Numbered from the stretch's first letter, positions 1-6,693 are shown. The stretch: 64,000 nucleotides of DNA from Streptomyces hawaiiensis (GCF_004803895.1 NZ_CP021978.1:5208001-5272000); one strand, 5' to 3'. A program made the numbers and translations. The notes: a model not told the origin generated them from the letters alone.

Positions 1-303
1 CGCCACGGCCAGCCACGCGCCGGCCGACTCCTCAGCCGTGAGCGCGTGGGCGACCAGGACGCCCGTGGCGATCAGGCCGAAGGCCCAGCCGACGGCGGTC
101 ACGGCGTGGCTGTGGTCGCCCTGCGCGGCCAACCGGCGTTCGTAGGCGAGGGTGGCGAGCCATCCGCCGTCGATGCCGAGACCGACGACCAGGGCGACGG
201 GCCACGGCATGGCCGTGCCCAGCCACATCACGACCACGGCGAGGGTGAGCACCATGGACACCGCCGTCATCGCCACGGCGGGCAGAACGGTCTTGGCGTT
301 CAC
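1..303 (-). CDS. SpdB-like integral membrane spread protein, partial (C-terminus off left edge)
   Basis: The minus-strand frame is open from a GTG at 303 to the window edge (101 codons) and the stop is not in the window. The product is strongly hydrophobic: a first membrane segment at about residues 8-28, a second at about 30-45, then a short charged loop (AYERRLAAQGDHSHAV) and a third at about 68-85. This pattern matches SpdB-type proteins of Streptomyces conjugative elements, which help plasmid DNA spread through the mycelium. The GTG start overlaps the stop of the gene upstream (GTGA), which suggests translational coupling. The family call rests on recalled similarity and topology. Confidence 0.7.
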   Translation of the reverse strand, partial: MNAKTVLPAVAMTAVSMVLTLAVVVMWLGTAMPWPVALVVGLGIDGGWLATLAYERRLAAQGDHSHAVTAVGWAFGLIATGVLVAHALTAEESAGAWLAVA

Positions 304-623
304 GCCGCACCCCCGTCCGCAGCGGATACGTCGGTGTAGCCGTGCAGGTGCACCTCTGCGCCCGCGTAGTCGGTCGATGCCTTCAGCACGCGTGTCGTGC
401 CGGCGGCCTGCAGCCCGTGGGTCACCGTCTCCGGTGGCACGGCCAGGGCCTCCCGCCACGCCTCGAACGCGTGCAGACCCTCGTGGAAGCGCAGGGTCAG
501 CCGTTCGGGGTAGATGCGGGACAGGTCGACGTCCGGGGCGGGCAGGTGCCCGAAGTCAGCAGCGAGCAGCCGCAGCACGCGCAAGGGCGCGGCCAGACCG
601 TCCAGCGTCAGCAGCTCGTTCAC
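300..623 (-). CDS. small hypothetical protein of the element transfer/spread block
   Basis: 107 aa, soluble, with no membrane segment or recognisable catalytic motif. It begins MNELLTLDGLAAPLRVLRLLA and contains FHEGLHAFEAWREALAVP. Its start overlaps the stop of the upstream gene by 4 bases (ATGA), and its stop overlaps the GTG of the SpdB-like gene, so the three form one tightly coupled minus-strand operon. The position next to spdB suggests a part in intramycelial transfer, but no function can be assigned from sequence. Confidence 0.75.
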   Translation of the reverse strand: MNELLTLDGLAAPLRVLRLLAADFGHLPAPDVDLSRIYPERLTLRFHEGLHAFEAWREALAVPPETVTHGLQAAGTTRVLKASTDYAGAEVHLHGYTDVSAADGGAA

Positions 624-889
624 GCCGCACCGCCCGGGAGGCTCGCGTCGGCCGTGCGGTTGACCAGGTCCCGACGGGCGGCCAGCACCCGGCGGCGGGC
701 CCGGCGGATGCGGCGCTCGTCCAGCTCGGTCGGCGTGCGGTCCAGGGTGACGATCTGCGCGTCGAGCAAGTCGACATCCGCCAGGATCGCGGGCATCTCC
801 GACTCGATCGCGTCCAGCTCAGCGTCCGTCGGCTCCATCCAGGGAGCGAACGCGGTAACAGCGTCCTGAACAGTGACGATGTGGTTCAT
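620..889 (-). CDS. small charged protein, DUF6284-like
   Basis: 89 aa. The N-terminal part is acidic (EPTDAELDAIESEMPAILADVD) and is followed by an Arg-rich helix (DERRIRRARRRVLAARRDLV), so the protein is probably all-helical. It resembles the small proteins annotated DUF6284 in Streptomyces integrative elements; this match is from memory. A GAGAGGAA Shine-Dalgarno lies about 11 bases upstream of the ATG at 889. It is the first gene of the minus-strand spd operon, so the region upstream (890-1493) should hold the operon promoter. Confidence 0.7.
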   Translation of the reverse strand: MNHIVTVQDAVTAFAPWMEPTDAELDAIESEMPAILADVDLLDAQIVTLDRTPTELDERRIRRARRRVLAARRDLVNRTADASLPGGAA

Positions 890-924
890 TGGGTCGTGTT
901 CCTCTCAGCGTGGAACGGCCCGAC

Positions 925-954
925 GCGGCTCCCGGGGTGCCACCCGGGAGCCGC
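925..954. other. strong hairpin in divergent control region
   Basis: Perfect 11-bp inverted repeat: GCGGCTCCCGG at 925-935 and CCGGGAGCCGC at 944-954, with an 8-nt loop. There is no T-tract on either side. It lies 36 bp upstream of the DUF6284-like start, so it may sit in the leader of the spd operon or block read-through. Confidence 0.5.
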
Positions 955-1297
955 TTGCCGTTGGAGTCGGTTCCGGCTCCCCGCGCCCCCGCCCGTACGT
1001 CCTCACGCAGAGCGCGGAACGGACGGGCGGGAGAGGCAGCCGGCCGCAGCATCAGCGCCGCGAACCAGAACGGACCGAACTGTCGACGGCGCCGCCGGCC
1101 GGTCCGTACCGGCGGCGCCTGGATATGGCGTCGGTTCACATCGACCTCCCGCGTTCGCAGGGACATAGGGCGCGACTTCATGGCGCGCCGTCCGTCTTTT
1201 CGACTCGGGGAGACGGGGCCCACTTGTTCAGTTGTCAACCAACGGCCACTTCCTTCGTACTCACCCCCCAGCGAGAGCGGGGGCTTTCCTCCGTGCG

Positions 1298-1326
1298 ATG
1301 CAGTACCTGTTTTACAGGTACTGCAT
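1298..1326. promoter_or_regulatory. perfect palindrome, candidate operator
   Basis: ATGCAGTACCTGT at 1298-1310 and ACAGGTACTGCAT at 1314-1326 form a perfect 13-bp inverted repeat around TTT. It lies 168 bp upstream of the HTH gene start and 408 bp upstream of the divergent spd operon. The length and symmetry fit a dimeric repressor site. The GntR-type repressor (3293-3754) or the XRE-type protein (1494-2261) are the obvious candidate binders. A terminator is less likely because no T-tract follows. Confidence 0.5.
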
Positions 1327-1493
1327 AGGGGTCCGTCAAGTACAGCGACGCAATCTCTTTGTCTCGCGCCGGGACGTCCTGGCGTATCTTCAGAATCCCC
1401 GCAGATCAGGGGAGTTGGTTACCCCGCTCATGGACAGCTCTGGGACTTCTGGCTACGGTCAAGAAGTCCCTAGACGTCCCACCGGGGGTGCAG

Positions 1494-2261
1494 ATGTCGA
1501 ACGAGCGCTTACGAACCGCTCTCCTCGCCCGTGGCATGACCGTGCAGAGCCTCGCTGAGGCGATCGGAGTGAGCCCCAAGACGGTCGAACGCTGGATCAC
1601 GCAGGGCAAGGTGCCGTACCTGCGTCACCAGTACGCGACGGCAGCGACCCTCAAGGTCGACGTGACCACGCTGTGGGAGGACGGGCGGACCGTCGGCAGT
1701 GCGGCGGACCTCACGAAAGCCGAAATAGCGACGGTCTACCCGCATCGCCACACGGTGCCTACTGGCCTCTGGCGAGAGTTGTACGGACGTGCAGAGCGAA
1801 ACCTAGACGTCCTCGTGTACTCGGGTCTCTTCCTGTCTGAAGACCCGCTCTTCCATGACCTCGTGAGGGCGAAGGTGGAAGCGGGGGCGCGGGTGCGCAT
1901 CCTGCTGGGGGACCCGGAGTGTGCGGCTGTCCGGCAACGCGGCATTGACGAGGGACACCACATCATGGACGGCAAGATCCGCAATGCCCTCGTGCTGTAC
2001 CGGCCCCTCATGCGGAGTCACCCGGACGTTGGTGTCCGGCTGCACGATTCGACGCTGTACAACTCGATCTACCGGGCCGATGACGAGATGCTCGTCAACC
2101 CCCACGTCTACGGCATCGGCGCCTACATGGCGCCCGTACTGCACCTGCGGCGACTCCCCGGCGGAAGTCTCTTCGACACGTACGCGAATAGCATCGATCA
2201 CACATGGGAGAACGCGCGTCCGGTCACTGACCAGGACGTCAAGAGCATCACGGGAGCCTGA
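1494..2261 (+). CDS. XRE-type HTH protein with PLD-like C-terminal domain (DUF5919-like)
   Basis: 255 aa from the ATG at 1494, which is preceded by GGGGG at a 5-nt spacing; a longer open frame upstream has no ribosome site. Residues 1-60 are a helix-turn-helix (MTVQSLAEAIGVSPKTVERWITQGKVP). The C-terminal part (about 95-250) has a Rossmann-like segment (VRILLGDPE) and a segment LHDSTLYNSIYRADDEMLV that recalls phospholipase-D-like HxK/D motifs, but the lysine is not conserved, so catalysis is doubtful. Such HTH-DUF5919 proteins are known near Nudix genes in Streptomyces elements (recalled). The stop is 2 bases before the Nudix ATG, so the two genes are co-transcribed and probably act together. 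Confidence 0.75.
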   Translation: MSNERLRTALLARGMTVQSLAEAIGVSPKTVERWITQGKVPYLRHQYATAATLKVDVTTLWEDGRTVGSAADLTKAEIATVYPHRHTVPTGLWRELYGRAERNLDVLVYSGLFLSEDPLFHDLVRAKVEAGARVRILLGDPECAAVRQRGIDEGHHIMDGKIRNALVLYRPLMRSHPDVGVRLHDSTLYNSIYRADDEMLVNPHVYGIGAYMAPVLHLRRLPGGSLFDTYANSIDHTWENARPVTDQDVKSITGA

Positions 2262-2263
2262 CC

Positions 2264-2737
2264 ATGGGACGTATCGACTACCTGCACGACCCGGACGCAC
2301 CGCCGGCCAACTCGGTCGTGCCGTCCGTTGTTGCTTTCGTCCAGAACGACGCAGGGCAGGTGTTGATGATCCAGCGTTCTGACAACGGCAGGTGGGCACT
2401 GCCCGGCGGTGGTCACGACGTGGGGGAGTCCATCAGTGACACGGTGGTCCGTGAGGTCTGGGAAGAGACCGGCATCAGGGCGGAAGTGATCGACGTGTCC
2501 GGCCTCTACACAGACCCCGGGCACGTCATGCAGTACGACGATGGCGAAGTCCGTCAGCAGTTCAGCATTTGCTTCCGGGCCCGGCCGGTCGGCGGCGACC
2601 TCCGTACGAGCAACGAAACGACTCAGGTCCGATGGGTTGCCCCGGCGGACCTGGCGACGCTGGACGTGCACCCCACGATGCGGCTCCGGATTGAGCACGC
2701 GATGGACCGGACGCGCACGGCGCCTTACATCGGCTGA
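2264..2737 (+). CDS. Nudix hydrolase (Pif-like candidate)
   Basis: 157 aa. A complete Nudix box Gx5Ex7REUxEExGU is present at about residues 47-70 (GGHDVGESI...REVWEETGI), so catalytic glutamates and the Mg2+ site look intact. The fold is otherwise a single Nudix domain. In the Streptomyces element pSAM2 a Nudix-motif protein, Pif, prevents redundant transfer between element carriers, so an immunity or nucleotide-cleansing role is plausible; the substrate cannot be read from sequence. It follows the HTH gene by 2 bases and converges with the HD gene, overlapping its 3' end by 13 bases. Confidence 0.85.
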   Translation: MGRIDYLHDPDAPPANSVVPSVVAFVQNDAGQVLMIQRSDNGRWALPGGGHDVGESISDTVVREVWEETGIRAEVIDVSGLYTDPGHVMQYDDGEVRQQFSICFRARPVGGDLRTSNETTQVRWVAPADLATLDVHPTMRLRIEHAMDRTRTAPYIG

Positions 2738-3291
2738 CGCTTGGCGGCGGCGACCCGTTCGAGGACGCGGCAGGTGCACGCGAGGATCTCGGGTTCGGCA
2801 CGCCGGATGAACTTGCCGATCAGGCTGTCCGGCCCGTAGCGCCCGGTGATTTCGTTGATCCGGTCCACGGGGTTGGTCGGGGTGCCGTCCGGGGTGGTGT
2901 TCATGTCGCAGTAGCAGAGCGCATCGTTCAGGTGCTCGCTCTCACGGGGGAACTCACCATCAAGCTCAGCACGCAAGCCGCGCGCGTCCGCCTCAAGCCA
3001 TGAGCACGAGTGATGGGCGACCAGGTTGACGACCTGCTCGTCGGCGGCAGCCACGTCCCGGAGGTACCGTGCGCCGTCCAGGGGGTGGAAGCCTGTCTTG
3101 GCCAGGTCCGGCGCATAGCCGATGTCATGCAGGACCGCCGCAGCCTCCAACAGATCCGCATCCTGATCGAGGATGAGCGCGATGGTGCGCGCCCTCTCAG
3201 CGACCCCGAGGCAGTGTTTCCAGCGTCGCGGCAGCGGCTCAGCGAGCAGCGACTCAGCCAGGGGATAAGCCCACTCCGTCAACGTCGACAA
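2725..3291 (-). CDS. HD-domain phosphohydrolase-like protein
   Basis: 188 aa. HD-type metal ligands are visible: KHCLGVAERA (His about 26), LHDIGYAP (His-Asp about 54-55), FHPLDGARYL and a late VAHHS. This is the compact HD fold seen in small nucleotidases and phosphodiesterases; the substrate is unknown. The start is a TTG immediately after the TAG of the GntR-like gene (one intervening base, the frames overlapping nowhere), with GAGGGG about 10 bases upstream, so it is probably translationally coupled to the repressor gene. The 3' end overlaps the convergent Nudix gene by 13 bases. Confidence 0.8.
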   Translation of the reverse strand: MSTLTEWAYPLAESLLAEPLPRRWKHCLGVAERARTIALILDQDADLLEAAAVLHDIGYAPDLAKTGFHPLDGARYLRDVAAADEQVVNLVAHHSCSWLEADARGLRAELDGEFPRESEHLNDALCYCDMNTTPDGTPTNPVDRINEITGRYGPDSLIGKFIRRAEPEILACTCRVLERVAAAKRQPM

Positions 3292-3292
3292 G

Positions 3293-3754
3293 CTACGAAC
3301 GCCCCTCTCGCGCCGGCACGGCGCGGACCGTCCGCACCTTGCCCTGTCCTCCGCCCGCCAGCACGCCGGCGACCTCCAACTTCTCCAGCGCCTTCGTCAC
3401 GGTCGGACGTGACACTCCGAACCGTTCGGCCAGTGCGGAAGCGCTCGGGAACGCTTCCCCTACTTCGAGTCCCTCAGTCGCGATGATCTCTGCGATTCGC
3501 TGATCGAGTGTGCGCCGGTCGACTTGCACCCCCGCGCGTACGACGCGCCACCGCTCGCCCCGTACTGGTTCGGCCACGCCCTCCTGGCGCAGCACGCCGA
3601 ATGCGCGTAGGGCGACCCCACGGGAGACCTTGTGATCGCGCATGAGTTCGGCCAGCGACGGTAGTTCTGTCATGTTTGGGTCATCCTCGATCTGCCTCTT
3701 CACTGCGTCGGCAATCTTCAGGAAGGTTCCCCGAGGGTTGGCCTGCTGCGACAT
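3293..3754 (-). CDS. transcriptional repressor with two tandem GntR-type winged helices
   Basis: 153 aa from the ATG at 3754; the open frame extends upstream but without family-like sequence. Two winged-helix segments follow each other: residues about 10-72 (ELPSLAELMRDHKVSRGVALRAF) and about 80-145 (FPSASALAERFGVSRPTVTKAL). Both keep the P-S-x-x-x-L spacing of GntR recognition domains. No effector-binding domain is present. KorSA of pSAM2 is a GntR-family repressor of the element's replication and transfer genes, so this is a likely element master repressor. It is followed directly by the HD gene. Confidence 0.8.
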   Translation of the reverse strand: MSQQANPRGTFLKIADAVKRQIEDDPNMTELPSLAELMRDHKVSRGVALRAFGVLRQEGVAEPVRGERWRVVRAGVQVDRRTLDQRIAEIIATEGLEVGEAFPSASALAERFGVSRPTVTKALEKLEVAGVLAGGGQGKVRTVRAVPAREGRS

Positions 3755-3937
3755 TCCGCTCCCTGTCTGTCGGCCGTCCACACCGGTAATCCTCCCACGA
3801 CTGTCACACGTCGGGGAGGGGCGTAGCGCAATGGCAACTGAGCCCAAAGCGGACGTCTTGCGGCAGCGCAACTTCGAATGGCGCGGTATCCAACAGAACC
3901 TATTCACTATGCCCATTGCAATGCATGGCTACGCTGC
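3755..3937. other. intergenic region upstream of the GntR-type gene
   Basis: 183 bp between the repressor gene and the minus-strand membrane-protein pair. It must carry the repressor promoter. It is less GC-rich near its left neighbour genes. No clear inverted repeat or small gene was seen. Confidence 0.4.
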
Positions 3938-4450
3938 CTATCGGCTAGGCAATTGAGAGATGTAAATTGCCACCGCAGCCCCTGCAATTGTCACTATCAA
4001 TGACACTAGGGCTACTGTTGCACTCGTCGTTAGACTGATGCGTGAATGCTCATCTGCGTCGTCCCTTGGGTTGGCCGCGTGCAGGCTAGATTCCAGTGCG
4101 ACCCACTTATGTCCGCGAGAATCTTTGAACTTCATGACGGGCGTTCCGGGGCCATCGGAGGCCCCTTCTACCATGATGCGCAGAGTTCCTGGTTCAAGAG
4201 AGGCGAAAGAGACTTTAAAGTCGGACAGCTCTAGATGTACGTCGTGTACGGACTCGTCGCTGCGATTCTCGACGATCAGAACGGGTCGCCCCTCCGTGTC
4301 TCGACTGACGTGTGCAAACACTTGCCCTGCCACAGAGCGGGAGTCGAGCTTGCGACTCACCTTCCTGGTGTAGGCGGCGGCGAAAAAGGCGAACGCGGCG
4401 CCCACGCCTCCCGATAGAGCGGCCAGAGTTGTGAGAAGTTCCTCCATCAC
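3938..4450 (-). CDS. membrane-anchored protein of unknown function, second gene of a paralogous pair
   Basis: 170 aa with a membrane segment at each end: residues about 8-27 (LAALSGGVGAAFAFFAAAY) and about 145-165 (VALVSLIVTIAGAAVAIYI). Between them is a soluble domain rich in predicted beta strands, with IVENRSDESVHDVHLEL and the motif FKDSRGHKW. Both motifs recur in the neighbouring 208-aa protein, so the two are paralogues. The start overlaps the upstream gene by 4 bases (ATGA). Base composition is clearly less GC-rich than the surrounding chromosome. No known family was recognised. A role in element exclusion, phage defence or toxin action is possible but unsupported. Confidence 0.75.
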   Translation of the reverse strand: MMEELLTTLAALSGGVGAAFAFFAAAYTRKVSRKLDSRSVAGQVFAHVSRDTEGRPVLIVENRSDESVHDVHLELSDFKVSFASLEPGTLRIMVEGASDGPGTPVMKFKDSRGHKWVALESSLHAANPRDDADEHSRISLTTSATVALVSLIVTIAGAAVAIYISQLPSR

Positions 4451-5073
4451 GACCCCGCCTTCTTCGTGGAGGCAGTAGCCTCGGGGCTCGGTTTTTCAGT
4501 GGTGCTATCTGGAGGCTTAGAGGCTGCAATGCCGTAAGCGATCATTGCGGCTACAATACAAGCCGCGAAAATGATCGAGCCTTGTCGGATAGCGGAACTC
4601 ATTCCATTAGGGTTGCGGTGGTGGGGGGTGTAGTCTCTAATGGTTCGGGGGCTTGAGTGGAGGGCCTTAACGCGCTCCACTTTCCGGTGCTTGTGCCAGA
4701 GGATTCCCCAACTGTCCGTGAACAGTAGTTCCACCGGGTAATCCGCAAAAGTGGGATCTAGGGCTCGAAGATTCGGGTCCACTTCCTCATGCTTCCCGCC
4801 AGCGTGCACGACCGAAACAAAACGAAGTTTATCTCGCCCAGGCGGTACGACTGCAATGTCTGTGATGTCGTTATTCGACCCATTGCGGACGACGTACTTA
4901 AGGTGGCAGTAGCCGGGTGGAGTGCCGGGCGGGGCGACTTGCTCCGCCCAAGCGTTGATACCGATGATCCGGTTTTGTTCGTCCTTCCATTTGGTTCCTT
5001 TGAACCACTCAACGGCGAAGGGCACGAGGATCGCGGCCAAGACGGCTGCTAGGGCTATGAGTTGAGCCACCAC
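4447..5073 (-). CDS. membrane-anchored protein of unknown function, first gene of a paralogous pair
   Basis: 208 aa. The N-terminal membrane segment is at about residues 4-20 (LIALAAVLAAILVPFAV) and a second is at about 166-185 (IIFAACIVAAMIAYGI). A Ser/Thr/Pro/Lys-rich tail follows. The central soluble domain contains VVRNGSNNDITDIAVV and FTDSWGILW, matching motifs in the downstream 170-aa protein. The gene overlaps that one by 4 bases, so they are co-translated. It is the last gene before the att site, a position typical of accessory cargo, and its lower GC suggests separate acquisition. Confidence 0.75.
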   Translation of the reverse strand: MVAQLIALAAVLAAILVPFAVEWFKGTKWKDEQNRIIGINAWAEQVAPPGTPPGYCHLKYVVRNGSNNDITDIAVVPPGRDKLRFVSVVHAGGKHEEVDPNLRALDPTFADYPVELLFTDSWGILWHKHRKVERVKALHSSPRTIRDYTPHHRNPNGMSSAIRQGSIIFAACIVAAMIAYGIAASKPPDSTTEKPSPEATASTKKAGS

Positions 5074-5208
5074 AGGAGCAGCTTAGCGATGCACCGGTCG
5101 CCGTGGCGGTTGTTTGGTCGTAGCGGACGGGGCGCGGACGGTTTACGCCCGCGCTGGTCTCGGATGCCTCGTCCGGCCAGGTCGGCGTAGTAGTGAACAC
5201 GTTCAAGT

Positions 5209-5266
5209 TGGCAGACTGTAAATCTGCCGGCTCAGCCTTCCCAGGTTCGAATCCTGGCGCCGCCAC
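5209..5266 (+). other. attachment site: 3' half of a tRNA-Tyr gene (attR-type)
   Basis: An anticodon arm GCAGA-CTGTAAA-TCTGC (anticodon GTA, Tyr) at 5211-5227, a class II variable arm, a T arm CCAGG-TTCGAAT-CCTGG (5241-5257) and an acceptor 3' strand CGCCGCC (5258-5264) are present. The expected 5' acceptor strand and D arm are missing: upstream sequence does not fold into a D stem and matches the acceptor at only six of seven positions. This is the duplicated tRNA 3' end left by a site-specific integrase. SLP1 of S. coelicolor uses a tRNA-Tyr gene in this way. The whole tRNA should lie left of the window. Confidence 0.75.
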
Positions 5267-5276
5267 ATTGGGGAAG

Positions 5277-5320
5277 ACCCCCTCTGATCAGGTTGTTTAT
5301 CTGATCAGAGGGGGTTTTTC
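5277..5320 (+). terminator. rho-independent terminator just outside the att site
   Basis: A perfect 15-bp stem, ACCCCCTCTGATCAG (5277-5291) and CTGATCAGAGGGGGT (5301-5315), has a 9-nt loop and is followed by TTTT. It lies 10 bp after the tRNA-Tyr fragment and probably was the native terminator of the tRNA-Tyr transcript before integration. Confidence 0.85.
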
Positions 5321-5452
5321 GTTGACCGACGGCGCTGACGTCCTCAGCGCACGTTCGGGGCCAGGGGGGAAGAACCCAACGAGCGGCCCCCTCTCATCTG
5401 CGGAGACGCAGGCGAGAGGGGGCGACGCCGTCCCACGGCCGGGAGGCCGCCG

Positions 5453-5870
5453 CTACGGCGCCGGGGTGTACGTGACGGTCGCGTCCGGGCAGGCCTCGGC
5501 GAGGCGGGTGAGGGACTGACGTTCCTCGGTGTCCGCGGTGAGGCTCCAACGGAGTTTCACGGCCGTCCATTCGACGGTGTAGCGGCACGTGGCCTTGGTG
5601 TTGGGCGGCAGCCACTGTGCCGGGTCCTGGTCGGCCTTGCTGCGGTGGGCCGCGGCGGAGACGGCCACCAGGCTGCGCGGGTCTTCCAGATCGTTGGCGT
5701 AGGCCTCGTGGCGCGCGGCGGTCCACTAGGGAGGCGCCGGAGTCCCAGGCCTCGGGCAGCGGCACCATGTGGTCGACGTCCATGGCGGCGGCAGAGGTGA
5801 TCTTGCGGGCGTCGTAGTGGGACGACCAGATGCCGTCCTTCAGCTTGCAGTCCGGCCCGCAGCACGGTGC
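5453..5870 (-). pseudogene. HNH endonuclease family protein, frameshifted and truncated
   Basis: Two minus-strand frames together encode the C-terminal half of a secreted-type HNH (DUF1524-like) nuclease. The first carries CKLKDGIWSSHYDARKI and the active-site segment MDVDHMVPLPEAWDSGAS. A one-base insertion inside a CTAG at about 5729 breaks the frame, and the second carries WTAARHEAYANDLEDPRSL, then AAHRSKADQDPAQWLPP and a typical tail. The N-terminal half with its signal peptide is gone; the sequence joins an unrelated monooxygenase fragment at about 5867. Confidence 0.8.
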
Positions 5871-6010
5871 GCAAGCTGCTCGGCGTCGGTTTCCCCGGTG
5901 AGCCCTCCAGGGTCGAGACACTGCTGGGCGAGAGGGAAGTGGCCGCGTCGCCGGAGGAGCTGGCGGCCGTGACGGCCGAAGTCCGCAAGACCCACGTCCG
6001 GTTCGGCGTC
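5867..6010 (+). pseudogene. FAD-dependent monooxygenase fragment
   Basis: About 48 residues starting RKLLGVGFPGEPSRVETLLGE resemble an internal segment of UbiH/rifampicin-monooxygenase-type flavoproteins (the region before the second FAD motif). There is no start, no FAD-binding site and no C-terminus. The open frame continues to 6421 only as non-homologous Arg/Pro-rich sequence. The match is from memory and short. Confidence 0.45.
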
Positions 6011-6055
6011 ACCCGCGCGTCGCCCAGCGGCGCAACCCTGCGCGCACCGTGCCCC

Positions 6056-6381
6056 CACCTGCGCGCCGAGACGCAGTTCGAGGTCGACCCGGGTGGTTCC
6101 GCCCCCGCCGATCTCGACGACCCGGGCCAGCGGCCGGCGCTTGGGGGAGCTGACCGCGAGGGTCACCGGCCCCGGCACCAGGTCGGTGACCGTGAACTCA
6201 CCCAGCGCGTCCGTCCGGTGGCCGGCACCTCCCCGCGTACGTCCGTCACGATGACCACGGCCTCGGCGACCGGTGTCCCGCCGTCCGCGGAGCGCACCAC
6301 ACCGGCGAGGCCGCCGGCGCCGCTCAGCAGCACGTCGTACGCCACCGGCTCCTCGAGCAACTGGATCGAGGTTCGCTGCCG
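6056..6381 (-). pseudogene. carboxypeptidase-regulatory-like (prealbumin-type) domain fragment
   Basis: The minus strand encodes LAGVVRSADGGTPVAEAVVIV, then after a frameshift near 6200 DALGEFTVTDLVPGPVTLAV and RVDLELRLGAQV. These are the repeats of a carboxypeptidase-regulatory-like beta-sandwich domain, as found at the C-terminus of some Streptomyces transporters and surface proteins. No start codon, catalytic domain or complete gene is present. Confidence 0.55.
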
Positions 6382-6450
6382 GACTCCGCGAAAAGGCGGC
6401 CCCTGCAGGGGAGAGGCATGACCCGGCCGCACGCGCGGCACACTGGCCCC

Positions 6451-6663
6451 ATGTCCTCCCGCCGCAGAGTCTGCCCCGAGTGCCGCCGCGAGATCGCCGT
6501 CGTCGCCGGGCGGTACGCGCGCCACGACCCGCCCGGCGCCCGCGAGCACGGCGAACTCACCTCGTGTCCGGGCTCCCGCCGCCAGGCCCGCCCGGGCCCG
6601 GAGCAACCGTCCCTGGACGGCTACACGGTCCCGGACTTCCCTGGCCAACTGCCCCTGTTCTAG
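6451..6663 (+). CDS. small CxxC protein, function unknown
   Basis: 70 aa from the ATG at 6451 (an in-frame ATG at 6418, preceded by GGGGAGAGG, is the alternative). It has one clear CPEC pair near the N-terminus (residues 8-11) and another Cys in TSCPGSRR, so a half zinc ribbon is possible. The C-terminus is LDGYTVPDFPGQLPLF, a conserved-looking tail. Short Streptomyces proteins of this type are known to me only as hypothetical. It lies alone between pseudogenes and the minus-strand NAD(P)-binding gene. Confidence 0.55.
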   Translation: MSSRRRVCPECRREIAVVAGRYARHDPPGAREHGELTSCPGSRRQARPGPEQPSLDGYTVPDFPGQLPLF

Positions 6664-6693
6664 GGGACTTGACCATGCGGCCGGCCGCGAACC

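Larger units (their letters stand above)
890..1493. other. divergent intergenic region, no credible gene
   Basis: This 604-bp region separates the minus-strand spd block from the plus-strand regulator. Six-frame reading gives only long Arg-rich open frames that look like GC-rich noise. It holds a strong hairpin at 925-954, a C-run/G-run inverted repeat near 1265-1282, a perfect 13-bp-arm palindrome at 1298-1326 and a TCCCC-N8-GGGGA repeat near 1396-1413. This looks like a control region with promoters in both directions. Confidence 0.6.

Noticed and set aside
152..1168. Long plus-strand open frame of 338 codons over the spd block
   Set aside because: Arg/Pro-rich product without domains; it overlaps three well-supported minus-strand genes with overlapping start/stop codons.
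5182..5266. Complete tRNA-Tyr gene
   Set aside because: Only the anticodon, variable, T and 3' acceptor parts fold; no D stem and an imperfect 5' acceptor, so it is treated as an att fragment.
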